Assembly (NCBI GenBank): GCA_900299065.1
Contig: OMIJ01000062.1
Location: 1 to 30,641, forward strand
Origin: Hyphomicrobiales bacterium
GTDB taxonomy: Bacteria; Pseudomonadota; Alphaproteobacteria; Rhizobiales; Beijerinckiaceae
Reading direction: 5' to 3'
Length of the DNA stretch: 30,641 nt
Made by a program: the position numbers and the translations under genes. The notes under the pieces were generated by a model, which did not search any database, was not told the DNA's origin, and worked only from the letters and a program-made list of their open reading frames with translations. Positions 7,510 to 17,069 of the stretch are shown here, one piece after another; positions within the stretch are counted from its first letter, which is position 1, and each line of letters begins with the position of its first letter.

Positions 7510-8151
7510 ATGCCCCGCCTCTCCTCAGAACAGCAACAAAGTCGGCGTAACCGCATTCTGGATGCGGCAGAGCTTTGCTTTGCCCAGCAGGGCTTTCACC
7601 GCACCACAATGCACGACATTTGCGCCAAGGCCGGGATCAGCGCCGGGGCGCTCTATGTCTACTTTGAATCCAAGGAGCAATTGATCGAGGGCCTGACCGA
7701 ACGCGACCGCGAGGAGTTTCTTGGCCATTTTGCCACATTCGGTAATGCCAGTGATTTCAACGAAACGCTGTTTCATCTGTTTGAGAATTGCGTGGCCAAT
7801 CAGCCGCCCCACAAGGCAATATTGTGGATGGAAATTTGCGCCGAAGCCACGCGCAATCCAACCATCAGCCAGACCCACAAAAGATTTAAATCCGTCTTGC
7901 GCCAATCCGTGGTTCAGCTTGTCACACAAGCCGCAGTGCATGGCCGCATTACCCCCTCTATGCCTGTAGAGGAAGCCGTGAACGCCATACTGATGATTAC
8001 CGATGGCTTCTTCTGCCAGAAAGCGACTGACCCTGACTTTGACCTCATTCATTCAGGTGAGCAGCTGCTGACTCTACTCAAGACCATATTACAGCCCACA
8101 TCACCTGTCACAGATCATCCAATAATCTCTATGCCGGAGCACATCGAATGA
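7510..8151 (+). CDS. TetR/AcrR-family transcriptional regulator
   Basis: The N-terminal 55 residues form a TetR DNA-binding domain: RRNRILDAAELCFAQQGF, then the helix-turn-helix TTMHDICAKAGISAGALYVYF with the typical SKEQLIEGL continuation. The remaining roughly 150 residues are a variable ligand-binding domain. It is the first gene of a three-gene efflux operon, its stop overlaps the fusion-protein start by 4 bases (ATGA), and a palindromic operator lies just upstream, so it most likely represses its own operon and is released by a pump substrate. No clear Shine-Dalgarno precedes the ATG, so the leader is short and translation may be inefficient. Confidence 0.92.
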   Translation: MPRLSSEQQQSRRNRILDAAELCFAQQGFHRTTMHDICAKAGISAGALYVYFESKEQLIEGLTERDREEFLGHFATFGNASDFNETLFHLFENCVANQPPHKAILWMEICAEATRNPTISQTHKRFKSVLRQSVVQLVTQAAVHGRITPSMPVEEAVNAILMITDGFFCQKATDPDFDLIHSGEQLLTLLKTILQPTSPVTDHPIISMPEHIE

Positions 8152-9347
8152 GAATGAAACGGCTCGCTTTGCTTGTGAATGCACTTGGGACAGCGACAAT
8201 TGCGTTTGGCCCCACACAACTTGTCGCGCAAACACAGACTGATACCAGCAAGCAAGCAGCAATCACCCAGCCGCGTGCACCAGCGGTGAGTGTGAGCAAA
8301 TCCTTTCAGCGGGAGATTGTTGAGAGCGTCACTGTGACCGGCACGCTTGTGGCACGCAATGAAGTTCTGGTTGGCCCGGAGATTGAGGGCCTGCGGATTA
8401 TCGAGATTCTGGTCGAAGAAGGTGATAGCGTTAAAAAGGGCGATGTTTTGGCCCGGCTTTCACGCGAGCAATTGGACGCTTTGCTCGCCCAATCAGATGC
8501 CGCATTGGCCAGAGCCGACGCCGCCATTGCCCAAAGCCAAAGTCAGATCGCGCAGATTGAAGCCAATGTAAATTTCACCACCACTGATCTGGAGCGCACA
8601 CGCACACTCGTCCAGCAATCAGCCGCCTCACAAGCCCAGCTCGATCAAAAGCTCAACGCCGCTACTGCAGCCAAATCGCAATTACAATCTGCCAAAGATG
8701 CCACCCGCGTGGCGCAGGCCGACAAGGCCAATCTTGAAGCCCAAAGGCGCGAATTGCTGATCCGCATCGGCCGCACTGATATCAAAGCCCCTGCCGATGG
8801 CCTGATCTCGCGGCGCTCTGCCAAATTGGGCTTAATGGCAAGCGCAGCCGGCGAACCTTTGTTCCGCATCATTCAGGACGGAGCCATTGAGCTTGAAGCC
8901 GAAGTGCAGGAAAGCCGCCTGCCTCTTCTCAAACCCGGACAATCTGTCGAAGTGCAATTGGCCTCGGGTACTCCATTACAGGGAAAATTACGGCTGATCG
9001 CGCCTGAGGTGAATCAGACAACGCGCCTTGGCCGTGTGCGTATTGCGTTAAATGGCAAAGGCGAGGGCTGGATCGGCTCTTTTGCCAGAGGCCAGATTGA
9101 AATTCGCCGCAGCCAATCCATCCTGGTTCCGGCCAGCGCTGTTCTCTATCCCAATGGCAAAGCCAGCGTGCAAACACTCGATGGCAATCGCATTGTGGAA
9201 CGTAAAGTTGAGGTCGGCATTACCACCGGAGCTTTTGTAGAAATTCGCTCCGGCCTCACGGATCAAACACAAGTCATCACGCGCGCCGGCGCTTTTCTGC
9301 GCGATGGCGATCTCATCATGCCAGTGACAGCAGAGGAGAAACCCTAA
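8148..9347 (+). CDS. RND efflux periplasmic adaptor (membrane fusion protein)
   Basis: This is an HlyD/AcrA-type adaptor that links an inner-membrane RND pump to an outer-membrane channel. An N-terminal signal or anchor (residues 1-27) precedes a first lipoyl half (VTVTGTLVARNEVLVGPEIEG), the hinge LVEEGDSVKKGDVLARL, a coiled-coil hairpin from about 105 to 205 rich in Ala and Gln, the second lipoyl half (IKAPADGLISRRSAKLG), a beta-barrel domain and a C-terminal membrane-proximal domain. GGAG at 8136-8139 stands eight bases ahead of the start. It overlaps tetR by 4 bases and the pump gene by one base (TAATG). Confidence 0.92.
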   Translation: MRMKRLALLVNALGTATIAFGPTQLVAQTQTDTSKQAAITQPRAPAVSVSKSFQREIVESVTVTGTLVARNEVLVGPEIEGLRIIEILVEEGDSVKKGDVLARLSREQLDALLAQSDAALARADAAIAQSQSQIAQIEANVNFTTTDLERTRTLVQQSAASQAQLDQKLNAATAAKSQLQSAKDATRVAQADKANLEAQRRELLIRIGRTDIKAPADGLISRRSAKLGLMASAAGEPLFRIIQDGAIELEAEVQESRLPLLKPGQSVEVQLASGTPLQGKLRLIAPEVNQTTRLGRVRIALNGKGEGWIGSFARGQIEIRRSQSILVPASAVLYPNGKASVQTLDGNRIVERKVEVGITTGAFVEIRSGLTDQTQVITRAGAFLRDGDLIMPVTAEEKP

Positions 9348-12300
9348 TGGCTCTCAATGTCTCTGCATGGTCTATTCGTAATCCCGTCCCCGGCCTTGTC
9401 CTTTTCACCGTCCTGACCTTTTTGGGCATTTGGTCCCTGATGGGCCTGCCGATTACACGCTTTCCCAATGTCGATATTCCCGTCATTTCTGTAACTGTAA
9501 CGCAAGGCGGCACAGCGCCGTCCGAACTTGAAGGTCAGGTCAGCAAGAAGATTGAGGATGCAGTCGCAGGCATTGCCGGCATCAAGCATATTTCCTCCTC
9601 TATCTCCGAAGGGCTTTCAACCACGACAATCGAATTTCGTCTCGAAACGAAATCCGATCGAGCTCTCAATGATGTGAAAGATGCCGTTGCCCGCGTGCGC
9701 TCGGATTTGCCACGCGGCATTGATGAACCCCTCGTGCAAAGAGTTGATGTCGTCGGCCTGCCCATTCTCACTTATGCAGTCAGCTCCCCCGAAATGTCGC
9801 TGGAGGATCTCTCCTGGTTTGCCGATGATGTGGCTGCCCGCAGCCTACAAAATATTCGCGGCGTCGGTTCTGTGAATCGCATTGGCGGTGTTGATCGTGA
9901 AATTCGCATCACGCTTGACCCAGACAGATTGATTGCACTGGGCGCGACTTCTGCCGATGTCAGCCGCCAATTGCGTGCCATCAATGCTGATCTGGCCGGC
10001 GGGCGCGGCGGCGTATCCGGCCAGGAGCAATCTATCCGTATCCTGGGTGGCGCACGAAAGATTGAAGAGCTGAACAATCTCTCGATCAGCCTGTCAGGCG
10101 GGCGTAAAGTGCGCCTATCCGAACTTGCCAGCGTGACCGATGGTGCAGCCGAGCAAAGACGCTTTGCCCGCCTTGACGGCAAGCCCGTCGTCGCTATAGC
10201 CATTTCGCGCGCCTCAGGCGCCAGCGATGCGACGGTTGCAGAACAAGTCGCGACAAAAGTTGCAGCCCTGAACAAGTCCTATCCGAAGACGTCAATTGAC
10301 CTGATCGATACTTTTGTCACTTATACAGTCGGCAATTTTGAAAGCGCCATGCATACGCTCGTTGAAGGCGCTTTACTGTCCGTTCTGGTCGTATTGCTCT
10401 TCCTACGCAATTGGCGCGCGACTTTGATAACAGCCATTGCCTTGCCTTTGTCTATTCTACCAACCTTCTGGGCAATTGATGCCTTGGGCTTCTCGCTCAA
10501 TCTGGTCAGCCTTCTCGCGCTCACCTTGGCAACCGGCATTCTGGTAGATGATGCGATTGTCGAAATTGAAAATATTGTGCGCCATATGCATATGGGCAAA
10601 TCAGCCTATCGTGCCGCACTCGAAGCTGCCGATGAAATTGGTCTGGCTGTGATTGCGATCAGCTTTACCATCGTCGCCGTCTTTGCGCCCGTCAGTTTCA
10701 TGAGCGGAATTGCGGGCCAATATTTCAAGCAATTTGGCCTCACAATTGCGATTGCGGTTTTGTTCTCATTGACCGTAGCACGTCTGCTTACGCCCCTGCT
10801 GGCAGCCTATTTCCTGCGACCCGAACCGCATAAACTTGATCAGGGCGAAGGCCGGATCATGCAGGGATATACGAAAATTGTAGCCTTCAGTGTCCGCTAT
10901 CGTTTTGTCACAATTATAGACGGCGCGATGATTTTTGCGCTGTCGCTTTGGGCAACAAAGTTTTTGCCTTCGGGCTTTATGCCTGGCGAAGATGTCGCGC
11001 GTTTATTATTGGCGGTAGAATTGCCACCTGGTTCTCCTGTGAGCCAGACCATGCGCGTAACTGACACGATTGTTGAACGCTTGCGTCAAAAGCCGGAGAT
11101 TAAATCCATCTTCATTGATGGCGGCAAAATAGGCTTGGGCGCTGCCGAAGTGCGCAAGGCGCAATTGGTGATCAATCTCGTTCACAAAACCAAGCGCGAT
11201 AAATCGCAAAAACAAATTCAACGTGAAATTGGCGACGAACTGGCACAAGTGCCCGATATTCGCAGCTGGTTTCTCAATGACAATGGCATGCGTGCTGTCT
11301 CGCTGACACTCTCAGGCACTGACAATGAGGCGGTTGAGCGCACTGGTGCCCTTCTGCAAAGCCAGATGAAGCGCATTCCTATCATCTCCAATGTTGTCTC
11401 GACAGCTTCGCTGGATCGCCCCGAAATACGCATCAAACCTGATTTTGATCGCGCCGCAGAATTAGGTGTCTCCAGCGAGGCTCTGGCGGAGACCATTCGC
11501 GTGGCGACCATTGGCGATACAGATGCAAATCTGGCCAAATTTAATGCCGGCAATCGCCTCATTCCCATCAGGGTCGAATTGCCAGAATCGGCCAGAGGGC
11601 AAGTCGATATTCTTGCTAATCTAAAACTGACCACGACACGCGGCGTCACCGTGCCTTTGTCGGCTCTGGCAGAATTCCAATTCTCGCAAGGCCCAACAAG
11701 CATTTCACGTTATGATCGCGTTAGACGCATTGCTGTTGAAGCTGATCTTTCAGGCACAGATGCTCTGGGCGAGGCTTTGAAGGCAGTCTATGCTCTACCT
11801 GCTGCGCAAAATCTTCCCCCTGGCGTCACTTTGAAAGAATCAGGTGATGCGGAAATCATGGTCGAGGTCTTCCAGGGCTTTGCAGATGCGATGACCGCAG
11901 GATTGATGATGGTGCTGGCGGTGCTGGTGCTCTTATTCTCAAGCATTGTGCAGCCCATTACCATTCTGCTCTCTTTGCCCCTCTCAATTGGCGGCGTGAT
12001 TTTTGCCCTGTTCATTACCAATAAGGCCGTCTCAATGCCCGTTGTTATTGGCATTTTGATGCTAATGGGCATTGTGACAAAAAATGCGATCATGCTGGTT
12101 GATTTCGCGCTTGAGCGCATGGCCGATGGGATGAACCGGACAGAAGCCATTATAGATGCAGGCCGCAAACGCGCCCGCCCGATTGTCATGACCACTATTG
12201 CTATGGCTGCTGGCATGATGCCGTCTGCGCTGGGCATAGGCGATGGCGGCGAATTTCGCTCGCCCATGGCCATTGGTGTGATTGGCGGTCTATTGGTCTC

Positions 12301-12466
12301 TACAATTCTGTCACTGGTTTTTGTTCCCGCGGCTTTCACGATCTTGGATGATATTGACCGTTTGGCCAGCCGCCTCTTCTCAGGTGTGATCGGCCCGAAA
12401 GATGAGCCAGACAGCGCCAATACCCAGCACGAGACTAAAAAGCCCCTGCGCATTGCAGCAGAGTGA
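9347..12466 (+). CDS. RND multidrug efflux pump, HAE1 family inner-membrane component
   Basis: This is a 1039-residue proton-driven RND transporter of the AcrB/MexB class, the usual length for the family. TM1 lies near residues 13-30. The proton-relay aspartates are present in GILVDDAIVEIEN (Asp401, Asp402), and the partner lysine in GIVTKNAIMLVDFA (Lys912). Two large periplasmic loops follow TM1 and TM7, with the usual internal duplication. GAGGAG at 9333-9338 supports the start, which overlaps the adaptor stop by one base. No TolC-like outer-membrane gene is adjacent, so a channel encoded elsewhere is needed. The substrates cannot be read from the sequence; antimicrobials, solvents or aromatic acids are all possible. 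Confidence 0.94.
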   Translation: MALNVSAWSIRNPVPGLVLFTVLTFLGIWSLMGLPITRFPNVDIPVISVTVTQGGTAPSELEGQVSKKIEDAVAGIAGIKHISSSISEGLSTTTIEFRLETKSDRALNDVKDAVARVRSDLPRGIDEPLVQRVDVVGLPILTYAVSSPEMSLEDLSWFADDVAARSLQNIRGVGSVNRIGGVDREIRITLDPDRLIALGATSADVSRQLRAINADLAGGRGGVSGQEQSIRILGGARKIEELNNLSISLSGGRKVRLSELASVTDGAAEQRRFARLDGKPVVAIAISRASGASDATVAEQVATKVAALNKSYPKTSIDLIDTFVTYTVGNFESAMHTLVEGALLSVLVVLLFLRNWRATLITAIALPLSILPTFWAIDALGFSLNLVSLLALTLATGILVDDAIVEIENIVRHMHMGKSAYRAALEAADEIGLAVIAISFTIVAVFAPVSFMSGIAGQYFKQFGLTIAIAVLFSLTVARLLTPLLAAYFLRPEPHKLDQGEGRIMQGYTKIVAFSVRYRFVTIIDGAMIFALSLWATKFLPSGFMPGEDVARLLLAVELPPGSPVSQTMRVTDTIVERLRQKPEIKSIFIDGGKIGLGAAEVRKAQLVINLVHKTKRDKSQKQIQREIGDELAQVPDIRSWFLNDNGMRAVSLTLSGTDNEAVERTGALLQSQMKRIPIISNVVSTASLDRPEIRIKPDFDRAAELGVSSEALAETIRVATIGDTDANLAKFNAGNRLIPIRVELPESARGQVDILANLKLTTTRGVTVPLSALAEFQFSQGPTSISRYDRVRRIAVEADLSGTDALGEALKAVYALPAAQNLPPGVTLKESGDAEIMVEVFQGFADAMTAGLMMVLAVLVLLFSSIVQPITILLSLPLSIGGVIFALFITNKAVSMPVVIGILMLMGIVTKNAIMLVDFALERMADGMNRTEAIIDAGRKRARPIVMTTIAMAAGMMPSALGIGDGGEFRSPMAIGVIGGLLVSTILSLVFVPAAFTILDDIDRLASRLFSGVIGPKDEPDSANTQHETKKPLRIAAE

Positions 12467-12481
12467 AACAGCACAAAATGA

Positions 12482-13741
12482 TTAGCGCTCGACTTCCAGC
12501 GCCGCTGCAATATTGCGGCGGCGCGGGAGCACAATGAGCCAGGCTGCGAAACAAATCAGCGCTGAAACGACAAAGGCCCATCTCAGTCCAATTTCAACCG
12601 AAACAAGTCCAACAATAAGCGAGCCGATCGCAGGTGTGCCACGAAAAACCAGCACATAAAGAGAGACGACACGCCCGCGCATATCATCACTGACCGCTGA
12701 TTGCACAAGCGCTGAAATACTGGTGGACATTGTATTGAGAGCAAAACCGATAAGACCGGAAAACAGAACACCAACCCAAAGCCAATCGGTGACAACAAAA
12801 CCCAATATAGCCAGAGACAATCCAAGCGTGCCCAGAACAGCGTGATCTGTGAGACCGGCAATGCGCCCGCGATAGGCCACAATGCCCGCACTGAACATCG
12901 CGCCAATGCCCATAGCTGAATTAAGATAGGCCAATCCCACAGCATCGGATTGGAAAATATCTCCCGCAAAGCCCGGCAACATATCCTGCACTGGCCTGAT
13001 AAAAATCGACGCAATCGTCAGCAACAAAAAGGCTGGCCAAATGCCCTTGTGACTGCCCACATAAGCAAAGCCCTCACCTATATCGCGCAAAATATTCCGG
13101 CTTTGCCGCGCGCGCCGCTCGGGCGCCTCAACCCGCATAGCCAGAATGCCAATCAGGAAAATCAAACTCCCAAGAGTATGGATTTGAAACGTTCCCAATA
13201 CCCCAAAGGCCGGAATCATCAACGCTGCGAGCGCCGGACCGATGAAGCGCGTGAGTTGGAACAAGGCCGAATCCAGAGCAATCGCAGTCGATAACTCCCC
13301 CCGCGGCACAGTATTGGGCAGAATGGATTGGCGCGCCGCAGAGAAAAATGGCTGGATGATCCCGGTGGCAAGACTCATGACCAATAAGACATAAATGGTC
13401 AGCCACCCCATTTGCGTGAACAGAGCCAAAATCACAGCCTGAATTACCATAAGCACATGGGTTAGGCGCAAAATCATCATCGGACGTGATCGATCCGAAA
13501 TCGCCCCTGCAAAGGGCGCCAGAAACAACATGGGCCCAAGATCAGCGGCTGCGATAATCCCCAGCCAGCTGGGCGAATGGGTCAGTTCCCATGTGATCCA
13601 ACCTATGCCTACACGCTGCATCCATTGGGTAATGCTGGCAGGGATCGACCCCGACATGAAAACAGTGAAATTGCGATTGGCCCAGATGCGCACGACGGGT
13701 CTGCTCTCAGATCGCGTCTTATTGCTGTGCTGCATCTCCAT
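12482..13741 (-). CDS. MFS exporter, EntS-like (MFS_3 family)
   Basis: This is a twelve-helix major facilitator protein resembling enterobactin exporter EntS and related drug efflux proteins. Typical features are the N-terminal RNFTVFMSGSIPASITQWMQ, the loop AGAISDRSRPMMILR in the A-motif position after TM2, and FFSAARQSILPNTV in the middle of the N-terminal half. I set the start at 13741 because GGAAAG lies seven bases upstream; the frame is open to an ATG at 13780, whose GGGGGAG sits immediately against the ATG, too close for normal initiation. It converges on the RND gene with 15 bases between stops. Substrate unknown. Confidence 0.87.
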   Translation of the reverse strand: MEMQHSNKTRSESRPVVRIWANRNFTVFMSGSIPASITQWMQRVGIGWITWELTHSPSWLGIIAAADLGPMLFLAPFAGAISDRSRPMMILRLTHVLMVIQAVILALFTQMGWLTIYVLLVMSLATGIIQPFFSAARQSILPNTVPRGELSTAIALDSALFQLTRFIGPALAALMIPAFGVLGTFQIHTLGSLIFLIGILAMRVEAPERRARQSRNILRDIGEGFAYVGSHKGIWPAFLLLTIASIFIRPVQDMLPGFAGDIFQSDAVGLAYLNSAMGIGAMFSAGIVAYRGRIAGLTDHAVLGTLGLSLAILGFVVTDWLWVGVLFSGLIGFALNTMSTSISALVQSAVSDDMRGRVVSLYVLVFRGTPAIGSLIVGLVSVEIGLRWAFVVSALICFAAWLIVLPRRRNIAAALEVER

Positions 13742-13898
13742 AACCACACTTTCCGGCAGACGAACCGGCCGCCGGACCATCTCCCCCGATATAAAGTTCT
13801 CACCAGCTCATTCGCAAGCCACTTCTGGGGCAAATAAGAACCAAAATGGTCTAAACTCAACCAATTGGGCAAAGTTTGCGAGATTTGCCATTTGCCGG

Positions 13899-13927
13899 TT
13901 GATTGCCTAGAGAAAATGAGGCATAGA
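13899..13927 (+). promoter_or_regulatory. Weak candidate promoter for rpmJ
   Basis: TTGATT (13899-13904) and CATAGA (13922-13927) are separated by 17 bases and lie about 55 bases before rpmJ. The match to sigma-70 consensus is partial. Confidence 0.28.
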
Positions 13928-13981
13928 ACCCCCATCTTTGGCGGCCCATTCCGCCAGCCATCTCTTCAAACGGGAAATCCG

Positions 13982-14107
13982 ATGAAAGTCCGTAATTCTC
14001 TCAAGTCGCTGCGTGCACGCCATCGCGACAATCAGCTGGTCCGCCGCAAGGGCCGCGTCTATGTCATCAACAAGACCCAGAAGCGCTTCAAGGCGCGCCA
14101 GGGCTAA
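13982..14107 (+). CDS. rpmJ: 50S ribosomal protein L36
   Basis: A 41-residue protein reading MKVRNSLKSLRARHRDNQ and ending KTQKRFKARQG. It is a structural component of the large ribosomal subunit. It has no cysteine, so it is the zinc-free (C-minus) form of L36 typical of Alphaproteobacteria. A longer in-frame ATG at 13865 would add 39 residues with no family support, so the short start is chosen; GGGAAA at about 13971 is a modest ribosome binding site. A strong intrinsic terminator follows, so it is probably a single-gene transcript. Confidence 0.97.
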   Translation: MKVRNSLKSLRARHRDNQLVRRKGRVYVINKTQKRFKARQG

Positions 14108-14146
14108 GCTCTGGTTTGAGATTAAGTCTTTTAATTTCAGGACATT

Positions 14147-14171
14147 AAACCCCGGCTTCCCCGGGGTTTTT
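14147..14171 (+). terminator. Strong intrinsic terminator of rpmJ
   Basis: AAACCCCGG (14147-14155) pairs perfectly with CCGGGGTTT (14161-14169) around a 5-base loop and runs into TTTTT, a textbook Rho-independent terminator. Confidence 0.9.
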
Positions 14172-14232
14172 GTTTGTGGGGGCGGCGCAGATTATCTTTG
14201 ACGCTTTCGCCAAGCGGGCATAGACTTTCCCC

Positions 14233-14943
14233 ATGTTGACTCTCAAAGCGCATACTTTTGGCAAGACGATCCGGGCTCAAATCCTGCTTGGTCAACTGCT
14301 ACTTGTCTCATCTGGTTCTGCACTGCTGGCTTTTGGCCCTGCTTTCAATGGCCCAGCTTATGGCGCTGATCAGCCTAATCGCCCTGCGGCAGGCGATAAA
14401 CAGGCAGCCGACAAAAAGGCCCCCTCCAAGCCCCGTCCGGACGTCAATCAGCCCGAGACAAGGCAAAAGATTCTCGACGAATTGTTTGATCGCCTCTCCA
14501 AGAGCAAGGATCAGGACGAATCCAAGGGCATTGCTGGCGCAATCGAGCGCGTCTGGATGCGTTCGGGCTCGGATACATCGGATCTACTTATGGGGCGTGC
14601 CGTTTCGGCCGTGCGCTCCAAAGACTTCAACCTTGCTATCGAATTATTGGACAAGATTGTCATCCTCGATCCTGATTGGGTCGAAGCCTGGAACAAGCGC
14701 GCCACAGCCCGCTATTTTGCAGATGATTACACCGGCGCCATGTCAGACATAGGTGAGGTGTTGAAGCGTGAGCCAAGACATTTTGGCGCACTCAGCGGCA
14801 TGGGCTTTATACTTCTCAAATCAGGCATGGACCGCCGCGCGCTGGAAGTCTTCCGCAAGACACTCGAAATCTATCCAGGTCTCGATGAAATCCAGAAGCA
14901 GACTGATCAGCTCACACCCGAGCTGGAAGGTCGTCCGATCTAA
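14233..14943 (+). CDS. Exported tetratricopeptide-repeat protein
   Basis: An N-terminal signal peptide (hydrophobic ILLGQLLLVSSGSALLAF, possible cleavage after AYG) leads into a low-complexity Lys/Pro/Ala linker at about 46-75. At least three consecutive TPR units follow between about 115 and 225: SDLLMGRAVSAVRSKDF, WVEAWNKRATARYFADDY and HFGALSGMGFILLKSGM. TPR arrays are protein-interaction scaffolds, and nothing here tells the partner. The gene lies between rpmJ and pyruvate kinase and converges on the latter. The 51-base gap holds a 6-bp inverted repeat but no clear terminator. No good ribosome binding site is seen before the ATG. Confidence 0.82.
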   Translation: MLTLKAHTFGKTIRAQILLGQLLLVSSGSALLAFGPAFNGPAYGADQPNRPAAGDKQAADKKAPSKPRPDVNQPETRQKILDELFDRLSKSKDQDESKGIAGAIERVWMRSGSDTSDLLMGRAVSAVRSKDFNLAIELLDKIVILDPDWVEAWNKRATARYFADDYTGAMSDIGEVLKREPRHFGALSGMGFILLKSGMDRRALEVFRKTLEIYPGLDEIQKQTDQLTPELEGRPI

Positions 14944-14944
14944 A

Positions 14945-14959
14945 CAAGATCAAATCTTG
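14945..14959. other. Short inverted repeat between convergent genes
   Basis: CAAGAT (14945-14950) pairs with ATCTTG (14954-14959) over a 3-base loop. There is no T-run on the plus side, so a terminator function is doubtful. Confidence 0.25.
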
Positions 14960-14995
14960 CAGCAGCAGAGCTTGCAGTTTCAACCCAAAGGCTGA

Positions 14996-16420
14996 TCACT
15001 TTTCTTTGCCTGTAAAAGCGATGCGCAACATATTGGTTGCGCCCGGCGTGCCAAAGGGGACACCCGCAACAATAATCACACGATCCCCCTCACGCGAAAA
15101 TCCCTCGCGATTGGCAAATTTGCAGCCGCGCTGCGCCATATCATCAATGTCATGAGCGTCCTTGGTGACAACCGCATGCACACCCCAGACAAGCGCTAAT
15201 CGCCGCGCTGTATTGGCATTGGGCGTCAAAGCCAGAACAGGTGGACTAGGCCTCTCGCGTGCAATCCGGAAGGCGGTTGAACCTGATGACGTCCAGGCCA
15301 CAACAGCTTTGGGATTGAGCGTTTCGGCCACATCACGCGCGGCAACAGCAATCGCATCAGCGCCCGTTTCCTCAGGCTTGGCGCGCTGCGCATTGATGAT
15401 CGAACGATAAACCGGATCCTGCTCGACCTCTTCAGCAATACGATTCATCACCCGCACCGATTCAATAGGATATTGTCCTGCAGCACTTTCTGCGGACAAC
15501 ATCACAGCATCTGCGCCTTCAAATACGGCCGTTGCAACATCAGAAACTTCCGCGCGCGTAGGCACAGGTACAGAAATCATCGATTCCAGCATTTGCGTTG
15601 CCACCACCACGGGCTTACCCATGCGGCGAGCCGCACGTGTGATGCGCTTTTGCAAGCCGGGGACTTTCTCCAGCGGCAATTCGACGCCCAGATCACCGCG
15701 CGCCACCATCAGCGCATCGGATATATCGATAATCTCATCCAATCTTGCAATGGCTTGCGGCTTTTCAATCTTCGCAAGCACAAGGGCGCGTCCCCGCGCG
15801 CTTTTTTTCACCTCGGCAATATCTTCGGGACGCTGCACAAAGGAGACTGCAATCCAGTCAATCCCGGCATGCAAAGCCGCTTCAAGATCGGAGCGATCCT
15901 TAGGCGTCATCGCAGAAACTGGAATATCCGTATCAGGCAGACTGACACCCTTACGATTAGAAATACGCCCGCCTACATCAACACGGCAATGCGCCTCTTT
16001 GGAGCTGGCCTTCGTCACATGCAGAGCAATCTTGCCATCATCAATGAGAATTTTGTGGCCAGGCGCTAATGCGCTCAAAATTTCAGGATGGGGAAGATAG
16101 ACCCGCTTTGCATCACCGGGATTTTTGAGTGAGTCGAGAATGAAAGTCTCGTCGCGTTTGAGCTCAGCTGAACCCTCGGCAAATTCGCCCACACGCAATT
16201 TGGGTCCCTGCAGATCGACAAGAATGCCAATGGGCCTATGCTTTTCTTTTTCAATGGCACGGATCATCTTGACCCGCGCATGCATATCCTCATGGGTCCC
16301 GTGACTCATATTGATGCGAAAGACATCAACGCCGGCATCAAATAAAGCGGTAATCGTTTTTTGATCCTGCGAGGCAGGACCTAAAGTGGCGATGATTTTA
16401 ACCCGACGCAATCGTCTCAT
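14996..16420 (-). CDS. pyk: Pyruvate kinase
   Basis: This enzyme catalyses the last step of glycolysis, phosphoenolpyruvate plus ADP to pyruvate plus ATP. The protein begins with the typical RRVKIIATLGPAS, then FRINMSHGTHED, ILVDLQGPKLRVGEF, the metal/PEP site region WIAVSFVQRPEDI and LVLAKIEKPQA, the signature VMVARGDLGVELP in the form DALMVARGDLGVELP, and VVVATQMLESM. The C-terminal domain contains ADAVMLSAESAAGQYP and KAVVAWTSSGSTAFRIARERP. The length of 474 residues is normal. DUF1036 lies 36 bases upstream on the same strand, so the two could be cotranscribed; the gap contains an AT-rich TATAAAT-like stretch that could also serve as a separate promoter. Confidence 0.97.
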   Translation of the reverse strand: MRRLRRVKIIATLGPASQDQKTITALFDAGVDVFRINMSHGTHEDMHARVKMIRAIEKEKHRPIGILVDLQGPKLRVGEFAEGSAELKRDETFILDSLKNPGDAKRVYLPHPEILSALAPGHKILIDDGKIALHVTKASSKEAHCRVDVGGRISNRKGVSLPDTDIPVSAMTPKDRSDLEAALHAGIDWIAVSFVQRPEDIAEVKKSARGRALVLAKIEKPQAIARLDEIIDISDALMVARGDLGVELPLEKVPGLQKRITRAARRMGKPVVVATQMLESMISVPVPTRAEVSDVATAVFEGADAVMLSAESAAGQYPIESVRVMNRIAEEVEQDPVYRSIINAQRAKPEETGADAIAVAARDVAETLNPKAVVAWTSSGSTAFRIARERPSPPVLALTPNANTARRLALVWGVHAVVTKDAHDIDDMAQRGCKFANREGFSREGDRVIIVAGVPFGTPGATNMLRIAFTGKEK

Positions 16421-16456
16421 CTAAACCCCATGATCAATTTATACTTATAAACACCC

Positions 16457-16894
16457 TTAAGGCGGTGGCGGCTGATTGGCATCTGTCAACTGGACAGTCC
16501 AATTTTTGGCATCCTTGCCCGTATCAACCTCAAAAAAGCCGGTACGATCAAATCCGCGTACGAGACAATTTTCGCGGCCTTCAATCCGAAATTCACGATC
16601 TCGGGTGCACATATAGGCTTTGCCGCGCCATTCTCCACCCCGTTCGTCCATGCCATAGACATAATAATATTGCGCCATTAACGGTCCGCGCAAAAGCGTC
16701 TCGCATGTGCCGCTCTTGAGATTCCACCAACCCTCGGTCACCCATGTCTGGCCATCTGTATAGGAAATAGCCAGACTGACCCGGCTTGAGGCATTATTGC
16801 ATAAACGGAAGTCTGCCTTTGCCGCACTATTGCTTGCGACAAGCCCCAGCCCTGCCACAAGCACTAATCCACTCAAACGAGCCCAATGCATCAT
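16457..16894 (-). CDS. DUF1036 domain-containing exported protein
   Basis: This small exported protein has 145 residues. A signal peptide (LSGLVLVAGLGLVASNSAAKA) precedes the DUF1036 domain: FRLCNNASSRVSLAISY, TEGWWNLKSGTCETLL, YYYVYGMDERGGEW and MCTRDREFRIEG. Four conserved cysteines in the mature part could form two disulfides in the periplasm. The domain has no established biochemical function. It stands upstream of pyk on the same strand, an arrangement I recall as common in Hyphomicrobiales. A Pro-rich end (PPPP) closes the protein. Confidence 0.87.
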   Translation of the reverse strand: MMHWARLSGLVLVAGLGLVASNSAAKADFRLCNNASSRVSLAISYTDGQTWVTEGWWNLKSGTCETLLRGPLMAQYYYVYGMDERGGEWRGKAYMCTRDREFRIEGRENCLVRGFDRTGFFEVDTGKDAKNWTVQLTDANQPPPP

Positions 16895-17069
16895 GAATGC
16901 AATCCCGATCCGATCATCACCAGTTTAATCGAAGCCCCTTAACAGGCCTAGCCATCTTTAGGGATGAGCCCGCACTGTCAATGCCAATCATCGCAAAGCC
17001 GACAATCTTCTCTGGCATCTTGAATAGAACAGACTTTTCACAAACGATAAAATCCGGCATTCTCCCATT

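Noticed and set aside
11788..12534. Open frame of 248 codons on the minus strand
   Set aside because: Antisense to the second half of the RND pump, with low-complexity Ser/Met-rich translation.
13865..13981. N-terminal extension of L36
   Set aside because: L36 is a small protein beginning MKVRNS; the extra 39 residues have no counterpart in the family.
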